DNA from: Apostichopus japonicus
Taxonomy: Eukaryota; Echinodermata; Holothuroidea; Aspidochirotida; Stichopodidae
Length of the DNA stretch: 64,000 nt
Assembly: GCF_037975245.1 (NCBI RefSeq)
Contig: NC_092562.1
Coordinates: forward strand, 28,905,554 to 28,969,553
Direction: 5' to 3'
In this document: piece by piece, positions 13,401 through 23,664 of the stretch
How the letters are laid out: each line of letters starts with the position of its first letter
Numbering within the stretch: the first letter of the stretch is position 1
The notes under the pieces: generated by a model
Told to the model about the DNA's origin: nothing
What the model saw: the letters and a program-made list of their open reading frames with translations, nothing else
Databases searched by the model: none
Position numbers and translations under genes: made by a program

Positions 13401-16400
13401 CAAGGTTTGGAATTGGAGAAGCAAATTTTTGATAGATTGGCACCTCTTGACGTCCGGTTATGACACTCTCAGTCTTTCCCATTAACGGACAGGATTTCTT
13501 TTGGATACACATTTTTAATGGTTACGAGAAACTGCACGTTTAATATCAATACTATTCGTTTTGCTTGCATATGGCCGGCGGCCGGCTTCAACCGATGAGT
13601 GGTAATTTATTTTTGCGTACTGATCACCGCCCTCTCATCTCTTTTATTAAACCACATGGGCCTATTAATTAATGGTTAAACTGAACACGCATATAGTGCA
13701 CATCTTCCTATAGATACAGTTCACTATAGCGATAGCATGTTGAGAGCATTGTAAATCAGCATTGAACAATAGTCATGGTCAACTGAATAATTAAATGATT
13801 AAATGTAGAGATTAAAAATAAGATGTGCAAAATTACCTTGAAAGTTGTGTACTACATTCTGTTGAAAGGAAGAATGAATGAATTGTAATAAGCAAGGTGA
13901 AAATTCGACTAGGAACACTCAGTTTCAAAGTGATAAACTATGAATAAAGCATATCAAAACGGAATATTATCATCAAATATGTATCTAGTTTGATTTTAAT
14001 GTACACGCTTTACTGCTGCTTGTTTAATTAATGAAGCGTAGACATGTATCTAATTAAGCCACAGCGCGTAACTAAAACAGTTAGCTCTACGTTGCTATTC
14101 CTTAATCACGACATTCACTAGTTTTCTGTGAAATAGAGGCCGCGTGTTACTGAACGTGAGACAGACACATGGCAAGGATGCAATGATTGAAAGTATTCAT
14201 TAAACTTCAACACGCGACTTCATTTTTATGATGTATTTTTTGTCATTATTGGCAGACGCGTCGAGAGCTTGATCGGGCCGCGAGGGCAATGACGTCATCG
14301 GACCATCTAGTTGCTTATATTTCTCGAGCCCCAAAGATAAGACAGGATTGTAGTCCTTCAACCTCACCCTCACCCTTTAGTTATGGTCTGCGTATTGGAC
14401 AAGCCTGTCTTGCGCAATATGATACCTGCCATTACAACTAATACAATGAAATAACAAAGACATGTAATGAAACGAGACAATGAACAATGGAATTACTACA
14501 AATAGTGAACGAATTATTAATTTAACTTTCAAGTAATGCCACGATTAGACAATGGCGAATTCTGATTGCTTCCATGACTAGCAGTAAATAACAGCTTTGA
14601 CCATAATACTAAACAAAAGTCCAACTTGATTTCTGCAAGTTTAGCGTTCCTTGATACATACTCATGTTGGTAACAAGATGGTATCTATGAGGCAGAGAAA
14701 AGGTACTTTTTCAGACTATATAAACCTAATAACCCACAGTATGGTGCTGTTTGTATTCGCACGGATTAAATGACTGTAAACAGTGATGATGGATAGTGAC
14801 ACGCATGAGGTATTCTACAAGCGGTTGTGAAAGAAAATAAAGAAAACACGTACATCTTTGTAGCTGTCATATCACTACTTTCCCTTTTGTTGGATGAAAA
14901 GATACCTACAATTTCATTTAACTAAGGTTCACTAGTATAGTTTGTATTAAAGTACGACCTACTTGATGTATTATATAGGTTACATGTATCACAAGTGTCA
15001 CAAGTATCACACTCCATGCATATAGAAACTGAAGCATAAGAACGAGGTATATAGTAACTGGTAGTAACACAACTAAGTAAGAATTCTGCTTACTGTAAGT
15101 AAGAATTCTGCTTACTGTAAGTATAGGAATTCTCCTTACTGTACCATTTATAACGAACGAGATTATGACCACGTGATAGGGGATAGGGAGAGGGTAAGGA
15201 TATGTTTGTAAACACAGGTACAGTTTGTAGAGTAAACAATTAAAAAAATATCCAAGTAACCAATAATCCTGATGTTTTTATGGTCAGAGTAAAATAATAT
15301 TCAAGAATGAAAGTGCATCTTCTTGAAGTTGTCCATAATAGTGTAATTATTATTTGGAGAGATAAGTCATGTTTCTTGAATATATCAATAGACTCCCTTC
15401 TACAAAAGTGGCAAATTTACTTAGGTTGCTGAAAGCTGGAAGATTAAATATCTTATGGTACATAATAACATATTCATTAAAATGTTTTGTTTCAAATCAT
15501 TTTCTATAGTTGATTACAGTGTTTGCACCAAACGAAAAGCGTATTTTATGATCATCTAAAAAGCAAGTTTTTGAATGAAACTACGTAAGATTATTCCTAT
15601 ATCCCATGCATTTTGTTTTGGCAAAAAGAGAGAAAAAAAGAAGAAAAAACACGTATTTTGGAAGAGAGATTTAAAAGATACGCAGGTGACATGGATGTTC
15701 ATGAGTGATTGTGGCAGCCATGTTGTAGGGTCAAAGGTCAAATATATTAACTGACCTGATAAGTATGATAACTTCGATTCTAGTAAAGAATAAATAAAAG
15801 CAAACTAATTTTTACTAGAAAGTAAAGGATACTAAAAGTTTCAATTAACAACCAAAAGAAAACAATGTATCTATAAAGAGCTGTGTAAAAGGTTAATTAA
15901 TTTGTTAATTAAAGTTTGATGTGGATATTTCTTCTATGTGTCGTGTAAACTACCTAATATATATAATATTATATTATTGTTTCGGAGAATCGGACTGGAA
16001 TCAGTTTGATAGTCTGGATCAGATGAAACAAAGAGTTTTTGTTTTTCAAATCGTTTTCTACTTGAAGATCGGTTTATTCTCATCTTCATTTTAATTAACC
16101 TGTTAGCTTTATTTGATATGTTTATATTTCCAAAAAATATTAACAGAGATTCGCCTCTTTAATATTAAGCTTTGAACAAATATGTTTCATGGAATTTCCG
16201 ACAATTTATTTAATGTCATGAAAGACAGGTACTTCGACACTATTAGAAATGTTTTAAATATATGTTGCTGTGTTTTGATAGCCTTACTGGCAATGTGTCC
16301 AGTGACTTCAGTGTGTTATTAATATTTATATAAATTATATGAATCTCGACAAAGAGATGAAGAGTTGAGTATATTCGATATCTTTAGCAAGTACATTGAC

Positions 16401-19105
16401 TAATTAACATTCACTATTCACCAGATAATGATGCGATGTTGCCTTACGAAAGATTTACATATAATTTACATAAATGCAAATTATAATGCCGTGTTATGAT
16501 ATATATGTTAATAGTCGCACGAGTCTCAGTATATCTATACCACGGATTGTTTAACTATATATCTGGGTCTAACTTACACTTTACGTGTTTGTTCTGCGTT
16601 GCCATGCATATACCGTTGTCATTCAGCCCACCATTTTGTTACCATGGAGACAATATAATCAAGCCATGGTCCCATTCTTATTGTAATATTTGAACTACAT
16701 GCTTGCAATAAGCCGTGGCACAGCAAGAAGTACATATAATTTACATACAATTTACATACAAATTATAATGCCGTGTTATGCTATACATGTTAATAGTAGC
16801 ACGTGTTCAGTATATGTATACCACGGATTGCTTCGATATATATATTTGGGTCTAACTTACACTTTACGTGTTTGTTCTGCGTTGCCATGCATATACCGTT
16901 GTCATTCAGCCCACCATTTTGTTACCATGGAGACAATATAATCAAGCCATGGTCCCATTCTTATTGTAATATTTGAACTACATGCTTGCAATAAGCCGTG
17001 GCACAGCAAGAAGTACATACCATTTACATATAATTTACATACAAATTATAATGCCGTGTTATGATATATATGTTAATAGTAGCACGTGTTCAGTATATGT
17101 ATACCACGGATTGCTTCGATATATATATTTGGGTCTAACTTACACTTTACGTGTATGGTCTGCGTTGCATGCATATACCTTTGTCATTCAGCCCACCATC
17201 TTGTTACCATAGAGAAAATATAATCAAGCCATGGCCCCTTTCTTATTGCAGTTTTGAACCGTATATGCTTTCCATAAACCGTGGCACAGCAAAATCTATG
17301 AATATGGGTAACTTTTCACTTACTTGATTTGATAACAGCCGCTTGTTTTCGTCATTTCCTGAAGGTGTTCCTGTGAAAAGATGACAAATTCGAAATCAGT
17401 TTGAATCTCATAAAATTCGTTCATACAAAAGTTGACTACGGTAGTAAAAATTGATGATACAATGGAATAAAAGGTAGTAAAATGATAACACAATGGAGTA
17501 CTATATTTGTCACACATAGTGGTATTCTTCTGTGTTAGGTAGTAACCAGGTAACAGAGTATACAACACCCACAACATGTGGTTTTATATTGGTTACAAGA
17601 TTTCAATGTGACAAACTTAAAAAAAGTTGAAATCATTGGATTTATCTATCCGCCAAGTATGGTGATTTACCAAATTAGGGGAAAAAAACACTATTTATCA
17701 GGAAATGCGTATGAAATTAAACCTTGTTAATGGGCATGAATGCCAGCACAAATGGTATGATTAAAATATAAACCAACCTCCATTTGCGGTCTCATCGTTA
17801 TGCTGAAAGGAAAAAGAACAGTTATGCCTATTAAGAGCTTGCTTAAAGTATTCAAAAGGACGCAACCCGCACCGTATGTATCAAAATATTTCATCAAATT
17901 GGTTTTGAGAAATAACATTTCAATTTGAACTTCTAATCTTTTCTATATATCAAACTAAGACAAAAAACTGTTAGCAAACTTCTTATCCACTAAAGAGCCT
18001 GTGTAAGAGAACGTGTAAAAGTAACTTGGCATGACGTTTCGATCCTAGCAGGATCTTCTTCAGAGGCTGAATTACCAATAAAAAAAATAATAATTTGGAT
18101 ATTTTGTCATTCAGCCTCTGAAGAAGATCCTGCTATAGGTTCGAAACGTCAGGCACACTTACCTTTACACGTTTATATATATGTGTGTAATGGCTATACC
18201 TTTTGACAGAAGAATATGGGGTATAAGGTATGAATATAAAAATAACCAAACTTGTTTAGATTGTAACTTATTTTGAGTCAGACTCGCGCTTAATCTACGA
18301 TACCTTTACACTTATAAAGGCTTTCTATCCATTTTTGGTTAGCTAACCATTAAGCTTTACTTTCTGTTAAAAGCTTTCCTTTCAACTTCGGCTAGAGAGT
18401 AAACGGATTCTCTATAAAGTATTCCTTTCGTTTACTACGTAAGGAAGTTAATCTATGAATTGAGTTACCAAGTTGAGAGTTTTTACCAAAGTACTTACAT
18501 TTGCCGAAGTTATTAAGGTGCCCTCAAACTCCTCAGTTTGATCAGGAACTTCTTCTGCAAATGGAGAGTTACATTATTGTTCACGCACGAATATTCTTAG
18601 GATTAATGTTTTCAATGAATCGATAACCAAATATCAAATAGTGCTCCTTTCATATACAAATTCAGACTATGTATAGGTCAACAGTTCTCCATGTCTTTTT
18701 TGTTATTGCAGCAATTCACCAAATAATGCCTGAGTATGGCATGTGAGCTAATTGAGAGTCTTTGAATTGATTGCTCAGTATATGATATGAATCGTGATGT
18801 TTTTCATTGTAAATATACTATACATATAGTATATGTGTAGCTAGTGCATATCCTATGTTCACAATATGAGTACTGCGAACCAAGATACGAAATATGTCAC
18901 TGTTAATTAAAAAAAGACAAGGAGGACAGTGCTGTCTTAATCATTATAAATACAAACATTGTGAGAATCATAATTTCTCAACAAATGGGGGAGAAATGCG
19001 AGGACTGTTATACAGGAAATAATATATATGTATCAGCAATAGCAGTATAGTGCCAACTGGTGCAGAGCTATATTTATATAAAGCTATATATATAGATATA
19101 GAGCT

Positions 19106-19140
<35 letters not shown>

Positions 19141-22100
19141 AATGGCTATGTATATAGAGATATATATATAGATATATATATAGAGCTATATATATATATA
19201 CCTATATATACTTATATATATTTATATATACTTACATATACTTATATATTCTTAAATATACTTATAAATACTTATTAAACACGAATGCATAATAAAAGCA
19301 ATGTGTTACCTTGAACTGCATGGGTTAACTAAAGAAAGTAGCACATGGGCGTAAACTTACCATTTAACTTTCTGTGTGAAGAAGTTAACAAAAGGCAAAG
19401 GAAAGAAAAATATTTCATAAACCAAAGAACAGGATTAAAATATCTTTGCGTAAGTAACACTAGTGGTATGACTTTTTAGGACGATTCTGCTATCGAGCTC
19501 AGTCTGTCAATATTCATAATTATTTGTCATAACGAAGAATTTTTCAGTACTCGTTATAGCGATATCAAAGAGTTCGTATATTTATAGGCTACATTGTGCT
19601 CACATAATATTCAAATAGTTGTTTTTTATATCGACATTACGAGAAGGAGTGGGGGATGGTACATGGGAGGGAGTTTACACATCAAGTTTTGCTCAAACAA
19701 AACACAGTTAACTTACATCTTTGCCTCTGATGCTCTACACCGGATTTGCATAACATAATCCATGCATTCCTTTAGTTTAGTTACTTATTACAAACGTTAT
19801 ATTTTGTTAAGATTGTTAGTACTGTAATGAAAAGCACAATCGAAGAGGTTTGAGGACATTCTTTACACTGGTTTGCTGTAGAATGAATATGACGTCACGA
19901 AGTTCTTGGCTTAAAGTACGAAATAACCAGCGCAATCGTCATCCTTTCTAACGATAATATAGAGGAGCATTATGGGAAATTTATCCATACCTTGGCTTCC
20001 GGTTCTTACGTCTGCAGAAACACCACAGGCATATGGCCGTGCAGACTAAAATGACCAGGAAACCACCGCCTCCGACCAATAGTTTGTTTCTAAGAGTCCA
20101 ACCTGAAAGGAGGTCAATATAGATTTAATTAACATGTCATAAATTGACGAAAAGATGGATGAATGTGTGAATGGACGTATGGATAGCCAGACTGAGAGAT
20201 GCATAAACGGGTGGATGAATGGACGTATTGATTTATGAATATTCATAAAGTCTTTTAAGCATACACGATTTATATGGAGTCTTAACTTAACCATAGTATG
20301 AACATTATTATTGTAAACTGATATACCCCCCCCCCCCCCCCAACAAAAAATCGTTCTGCTCCAGCAATCCTATTTAAAGCTTTTGTTGATGTGCAGGTTT
20401 AGTAAAATTAGATAAAGTTTCAAACGCTTTTAGTAGCGTGTGCCTCTGAACAAAAGGAAGGTATGACCACGTCATAGAAGGTGCGTACGTTAGTCAGTTT
20501 TAATCACTGGACCTACTCATGCATACTGTTTCCGGTACTGGAATGTCATTCAATTCAGTGTGAATCACAATGAGAACTTTCCATGCCTAAACCAAACCCG
20601 ATAAGAGAATGAACATATATTTGTGACACAATTTAAAAAATCTAGTTGACTTTATACTTACTGTCGCTACCTTCTAGCTCTGATGCTCTCTTCTCCCTTT
20701 GGAACCTTCTGTTCCCATCTAATGTTGGCAGATGATCAAACCCATTGATTTTGAAATCTTCTCGATAAACCAAAGGACCTGCTAATTTTCGTCTTCCTGC
20801 GACTATGCCGATCCTCTGCTTGGACTGTCCGTATTTGTTCTTCTGAACCAATCCCCCAAAAGCTGCGGACAGTAATATAACATTGGGAAGCTCGAATCAA
20901 CACGAGTTTAATCCCATATACAGACAATTTAAAGATGGAGAGATAGGGAGAGAGAGGGTGTAGAGAGAATGGTGGGTGGAGAGAGGGAGAGGGGAGGGGG
21001 GGGGACGTAGGAAGGGTTAATAATAAACGTCCTCTGAAGACATCGTTTTTGCTTATTGTGACTTGTTTAGAACTAAATTTGTGGATATCTGAAAATTGCA
21101 TTAAATTTAATCCCTGCATGACAGGAACGATGAAACATGATTGCGGCGGGGATGATAGGGGATAGAGACAGGCCACAAAGGGTTTTAAAGACAAAAGAAG
21201 ATGGGGGGAAGGGAAAAGAAGTCAACAAAACAAAAGAGTAAATGAGACGGTCAAATCTGTGAATATGATGTAACGTCCTTTCTGTGGCATATTTGTTGAA
21301 TTCCCATGTAGCCAACGATGGTAATTCTTTTAGTTTTTTGTGTTTGAATAAACTAGTCGATTTATTTAAAAAAGGTTCAAAGTCTCGTTTGATTAACTCA
21401 AGCCGTTAAACTCCTAGTCATTTCCTGTTCCTTATCTTATCAGTAATCTTGTACAAAAGGAAATATGTCAACAGGTCTTATAGGCTAACAACTAGCAGAT
21501 TAGGAATTCGATTTCCAAACTTCCGTGTTCAGTTCACCATAATAACATGTGGCCTAGAAAAGTAGTAAGACTTCAACAAACGTTGGGAAGGTAAAGAGGT
21601 CAGCCTCACACCCACGCCCCACCACACCCCAACGTATGGTGTTGTCTTGAAGTCTACTCACTGAAGGTATTTGCGAAACCATGCACCGTCTTTGGCTGCA
21701 TGTGTAGATTTGGGGTAACAGGTGCACTTTAATTGCTTGCTCTAGTGTATTGAAAACCACAATAATTACACTTAACAGTCTACTACTTTGTGTATACATA
21801 TCTTTATGAATCTATTAGGCTTAACAGGAAAGGGGGAGGGAGGTTATTTGTTGGCTTGGGGAGTGAGGGTGTGGGGGTAGGGTGGGGGGGAGTGGGGTAA
21901 AGGGGATGTCATTTCGAATATGCCGTGAATTAGGTGAGGGATGATGAACGTCCTTGTGTTTCGACGTTTAACTAATGTTTACATTTTCAAGAAGAACAGC
22001 AAAATGTTTAAACTGAATATAAAATATCTTTTCCGGGGAGTAACTTGAAAGATTATATTTCAGTGATGACTAAATAACTTGAACTATTTAAATTTTTGAT

Positions 22101-23664
22101 TAAAGCACCTCTCTGCTCTGCTATAATTGAGATTTCTTTAAATTTATAATCACTTTGGATACGATTAAACTAGATATTTAGCCGAGAGGAAAACATTGTT
22201 TGCCTCTCTATTTATTTATTTAATATATGTCTGTTTTGATAAGAACTGTGAAAGGAAAATAAAATGAGCGATCGACCTATATATGTATCGTCAAAGTATA
22301 AACCACCACCTTTTTAGTATTGTGCACACGGAGCATTTGCTAGTTAATGAAACATGTTGGCCTATGCCCTAATTGTCACATGTGGATAGCCTCAATATGT
22401 GGGAAGAATTCACACGGTAGTACTGTAGAGACAACTCAGGGAATATACAACTGTACACCGTGGTACTTTTTAAGAAAAAGTCGCACAGGAATGAACCTGG
22501 GCACGAAAACCAGACTACCGAACGACTGATCCGCTCTCAACCCCATTCCCCTTGCATCGGGACTGTGACTGTGTGATCATCGTCGGATGTGCATCACCAT
22601 TCCCCTCGAAAGGAAACAGATACTACACATGATCTAAGCCAAAAGGCCAAGAAGCTAGGCCCTAATTGTCACATGTGGATAGCCTCAATATGTGAGAAGA
22701 ATTCACATGGTAGTACTGCAGTAGAGACAACTCAGGGAATACACAACTGCACACAGTGGTAGTATATATACTCTTCTGTTCTAGTACTCGTATATTATCA
22801 TGTCACAGGGACCGATGACATTCCTTAGTGTACAGATTTCATATATAGAATACAATATAAACTTAGTATTACTTAGGATTACATAGGCTTAGCTATTATT
22901 ATGATTACTTACATAGTGACTTTCTATCTACCCAGTATCATAGGTTTAGTAACCTATTAAGTATAGGCTAAGCTGGATAAGGCCTTGGCATCTACCAAGA
23001 ATGCATACAGTAGGTAATATTAATATGATTCACATCCGTATACCCTACAGTACAAATGAAAGCATTTAGACAGACTTTTATCATAAAATACTGCTTAACA
23101 GGAATGCCCTTCACCAAGATGGATTCCCGACCTTATATAGTCATAGGACGAACCCTATCCATAGGTTGCAGGACAATACCTTATCCACCGTGCAACTTAA
23201 CAAGAGGTCTCTGACTAAACATCTTGTCTTATAAAAATCCAACTGTATGGTTTTAGTAACTTAAATTGGAATTACAGTTTTGTAACTCGTGGCCACATTT
23301 ATCATGCAAATATTGACGTATGCATGTTACCAAGTTAGTTATGAACCGGAAATGAACAGACTTTTACACCACCAGAGTGTGATAAAAAAAGACAGATTTG
23401 GGATAGTATGTCGTGAAGTTCTTGTTACTTTAACCTATATTTGAAAAAAAAACCCAATCTGTTTGCTGTTTTGGGGGAACCCTTGCAACTGCCTGTTCGG
23501 CGTATATAGTCTTCACATATTGTCAGTAGCCAGCAACACTGCCTGACAAAGCATTCTTTAGTCCTAAAGTAGCGATATGTAGACTACTATGACTCACCTG
23601 CAGTTCTTGACGACCCTAGGGTTAAGTACAGTACGATAAGTGTGACGACTACAGCCAATTCCAT
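374..23664 (-). CDS. Gene A: receptor-type tyrosine phosphatase, PTPRA-like, complete
   Basis: Predicted membrane tyrosine phosphatase that removes phosphate from phosphotyrosine on cytoplasmic proteins. Coding exons, 5' to 3' on the minus strand: 23598-23664, 20662-20862, 19991-20102, 19361-19371, 18499-18554, 17778-17802, 17324-17370, 13837-13858, 12876-13006, 12351-12438, 12146-12213, 11913-11952, 11601-11698, 10845-10970, 10179-10354, 6220-6355, 5259-5408, 4734-4836, 3811-3893, 3195-3317, 2686-2835, 2265-2416, 1257-1392, 374-493. All junctions are GT/AG, phases agree, and the total is 2421 bp (806 residues plus stop), close to the roughly 800 residues of vertebrate PTPRA. Order: signal peptide 1-22, ectodomain 23-96, membrane helix about 97-119, D1 (KNRF at 245, HCSAGCGRTG with Cys about 422), D2 (Cys about 721, no Arg), tail ending YVNMT. 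The start ATG is followed by a clear signal peptide and has G at -3 and +4. UTRs and the promoter are not defined. Confidence 0.9.
494..1256. repeat. Gene A last intron, with 46-bp tandem repeat
   Basis: This intron holds three copies of a 46-bp unit starting at 733, 779 and 825 (core TTTAAACCATCAGTGACTTC). The third has a 4-bp insertion. I see nothing else in the intron. Confidence 0.85.
1257..5408 (-). CDS. Gene A D1-D2 linker and PTP domain 2 (pseudophosphatase-like)
   Basis: Exons 5259-5408, 4734-4836, 3811-3893, 3195-3317, 2686-2835, 2265-2416 and 1257-1392. The first finishes D1 (TQYRFVYESLL) and starts the linker. D2 follows with NKNRDMGIIPDD, NYINACF, LFMATQAPM, DFWRMLFDY, PNYWPSD and IRQFCINNFGDLEGD, then VHCEFGVGLSAIF. 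The Cys of the signature is present, but Ser is Glu and the catalytic Arg is Leu, and the Trp of the WPD loop is Phe. D2 should therefore be inactive and act as a regulatory or docking domain, as is usual for RPTP D2. Confidence 0.9.
1734..2075. repeat. Diverged direct duplication in a gene A intron
   Basis: About 135 bp beginning CTGAGGACACCATT at 1734 is repeated, with many substitutions, from about 1940. Both copies include ACAATAGAATTC. It lies in the intron between exons 1257-1392 and 2265-2416. Confidence 0.75.
4945..5256. repeat. Direct duplication ending at a gene A donor site
   Basis: About 131 bp at 4945-5076 and 5122-5256 share ATTTTGCCTG, GATTACGTAATAT and CAGTTATTTGAGCT. The right copy ends at the donor of exon 5259-5408, so the duplication copied the first part of the intron as transcribed. 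Confidence 0.75.
6220..12438 (-). CDS. Gene A PTP domain 1 (probably catalytic)
   Basis: Exons 12351-12438, 12146-12213, 11913-11952, 11601-11698, 10845-10970, 10179-10354 and 6220-6355 encode D1. Motifs in order are [11 protein letters not shown] (phosphotyrosine loop, with Phe for the usual Tyr), [31 protein letters not shown], the WPD-loop region as AWGDMSD, and VVHCSAGCGRTGT (signature loop with catalytic Cys and Arg). The general-acid Asp is kept but the WPD Pro is Gly. The signature codon is split between the last two exons, as in known RPTP genes. The 3.8-kb intron between them holds the nested transposon at 6670-9937. Confidence 0.92.
7332..8418. mobile_element. hAT-like non-autonomous element nested in copy 1
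   Basis: The left end is CAGTGGCGGCGGAAC and the right end is the inverse of CAGGCGCGGCGGAAC. A perfect 8-bp target duplication CTGGGAGG flanks it (7324-7331, 8419-8426). The second copy of the host transposon has an empty site here. It carries another element at 7698-8101. An 8-bp duplication with short TIRs points to hAT. Confidence 0.85.
7698..8101. mobile_element. hAT-like MITE nested inside the nested element
   Basis: Ends TAGTGGCGG and CCGCCACTG, with the 8-bp target duplication CCCTTACT at 7690-7697 and 8102-8109. Same family as 8888-9265 and 56696-57072. This is a third level of insertion. Confidence 0.82.
8888..9265. mobile_element. hAT-like MITE, 378 bp
   Basis: Ends CAGTGGCGGAGCG and CTCCGCCACTG, with the 8-bp target duplication CCGCCGCG at 8880-8887 and 9266-9273. 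The same insertion with the same duplication occurs in transposon copy 2 (56696-57072), so it predates the split of the two copies. Confidence 0.87.
10383..10430. repeat. TA dinucleotide microsatellite
   Basis: A run of about 24 TA units in the gene A intron between exons 10179-10354 and 10845-10970. It makes a spurious Ile-Tyr open frame. Confidence 0.9.
11054..11547. mobile_element. hAT-like MITE, 494 bp
   Basis: Inverted ends begin CATGGGCGCAGATC. The 8-bp target duplication ATAAAGGC occurs at 11046-11053 and 11548-11555. It lies in the gene A intron between exons 10845-10970 and 11601-11698. It contains, in reverse, the internal module shared with other elements in this window. Confidence 0.87.
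12876..18554 (-). CDS. Gene A juxtamembrane exons (18499-18554, 17778-17802, 17324-17370, 13837-13858, 12876-13006)
   Basis: Five exons, four of them under 60 bp, encode the cytoplasmic linker before D1. The first four give an acidic, Ser/Thr/Asn-rich, probably disordered stretch. The last carries the helical segment seen before RPTP D1 domains (PIRKGQLANVVQQLASTEDG, then FKSEYD). All phases agree. Individual short exons are less certain than the 131-bp one. Exons 17778-17802 (25 bp) and 13837-13858 (22 bp) are the weakest. Alternative splicing here could vary linker length. Confidence 0.7.
13859..17323. repeat. Long gene A intron with local tandem repeats
   Basis: Within this 3.5-kb intron, 15076-15140 holds three copies of a unit of about 27 bp (AGTAAGAATTCTGCTTACTG). 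About 16445-17300 holds three copies of a 283-bp unit, marked by ATAATGCCGTGTTATG at about 16482, 16766 and 17048. I see no gene or RNA in the rest. Confidence 0.85.
17980..18175. repeat. Inverted-repeat element with hammerhead-like motif, copy 1
   Basis: Two inverted arms, at about 18026-18071 (minus) and 18110-18157 (plus), carry CTGAAGAAGATCC, a short loop, GGATC, GAAACGTC. The outer part ends in CTTATCCACTAAAGAGCCTG. The same family recurs at 26018, 43007 and 51911. It lies in a gene A intron. Confidence 0.8.
19080..19275. repeat. TA-rich microsatellite
   Basis: Imperfect TA, TATAGA and CTTATATA units in the gene A intron just downstream of the microexon. Confidence 0.9.
19361..19371 (-). 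CDS. Gene A exon 4: 11-bp microexon
   Basis: Between a cacag acceptor and a gtaagt donor lie only 11 bases, which add Lys-Leu-Asn and complete two split codons. The upstream exon ends two bases into an Arg codon and the downstream exon needs one base to start Glu, so this length and phase fit exactly. Skipping it would shift the frame, so it should be constitutive if the model is right. Confidence 0.65.
19991..20102 (-). CDS. Gene A exon 3: transmembrane helix
   Basis: This exon encodes a single hydrophobic helix, residues about 97-119 (LLVGGGGFLVILVCTAICLW and on), followed directly by RRKNRKP. The basic flank on the C-terminal side fits a type I receptor with the phosphatase domains inside the cell. 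The four-Gly run near the outer face could pack against another helix. Confidence 0.88.
20662..20862 (-). CDS. Gene A exon 2: short basic ectodomain with furin-type site
   Basis: This 201-bp exon encodes nearly the whole extracellular part, residues 23-90. I see no FN3, Ig, carbonic-anhydrase or MAM motif, no Cys, and no Asn-x-Ser/Thr glycosylation site. It is rich in Lys and Arg. It contains GRRK at about 45-48 and REKR at about 78-81, which fits the furin consensus R-x-K/R-R. Cleavage at REKR would leave only about 15 residues outside the membrane. The start is a good acceptor after ccgcag and the end is a gtaagt donor. Function of this part is unknown. Confidence 0.8.
22366..22766. repeat. 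Direct repeat flanking a U2-like fragment
   Basis: About 110 bp starting GCCCTAATTGTCACATGTGG at 22366 recurs at 22659 with a few changes. The pair lies in intron 1 of gene A, with the U2-like fragment just before the second copy. Confidence 0.8.
22612..22655 (-). ncRNA. U2 snRNA 5'-domain-like fragment (probable pseudogene)
   Basis: Read on the minus strand, the sequence GCTTCTTGGCCTTTTGG, then CTTAGATCATGTGTAGTATC, follows the conserved first 40 or so bases of U2 snRNA with about three mismatches. That includes the region overlapping the branch-point-recognition sequence GTAGTA. After TCTGTTTC the similarity stops: there is no stem-loop IIb, Sm site or 3' domain that I can recognise. It is most likely a truncated retro-copy or part of a repeat. 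Confidence 0.55.
23598..23664 (-). CDS. Gene A exon 1: start codon and signal peptide
   Basis: The ATG at 23662-23664 opens 22 codons with a textbook signal peptide: a short N-terminus, a hydrophobic core (VVVTLIVLYLTL) and a small-residue end (GSSRTA). The exon ends one base into an Ala codon at a gtgag donor and joins exon 2 in phase. Intron 1 is about 2.7 kb. Confidence 0.85.

Noticed and set aside
22347-22529. Plus-strand open frame of 60 codons with CPNCHMW
   Set aside because: It lies in a duplicated non-coding repeat. The second copy does not keep the frame and no domain is recognisable.
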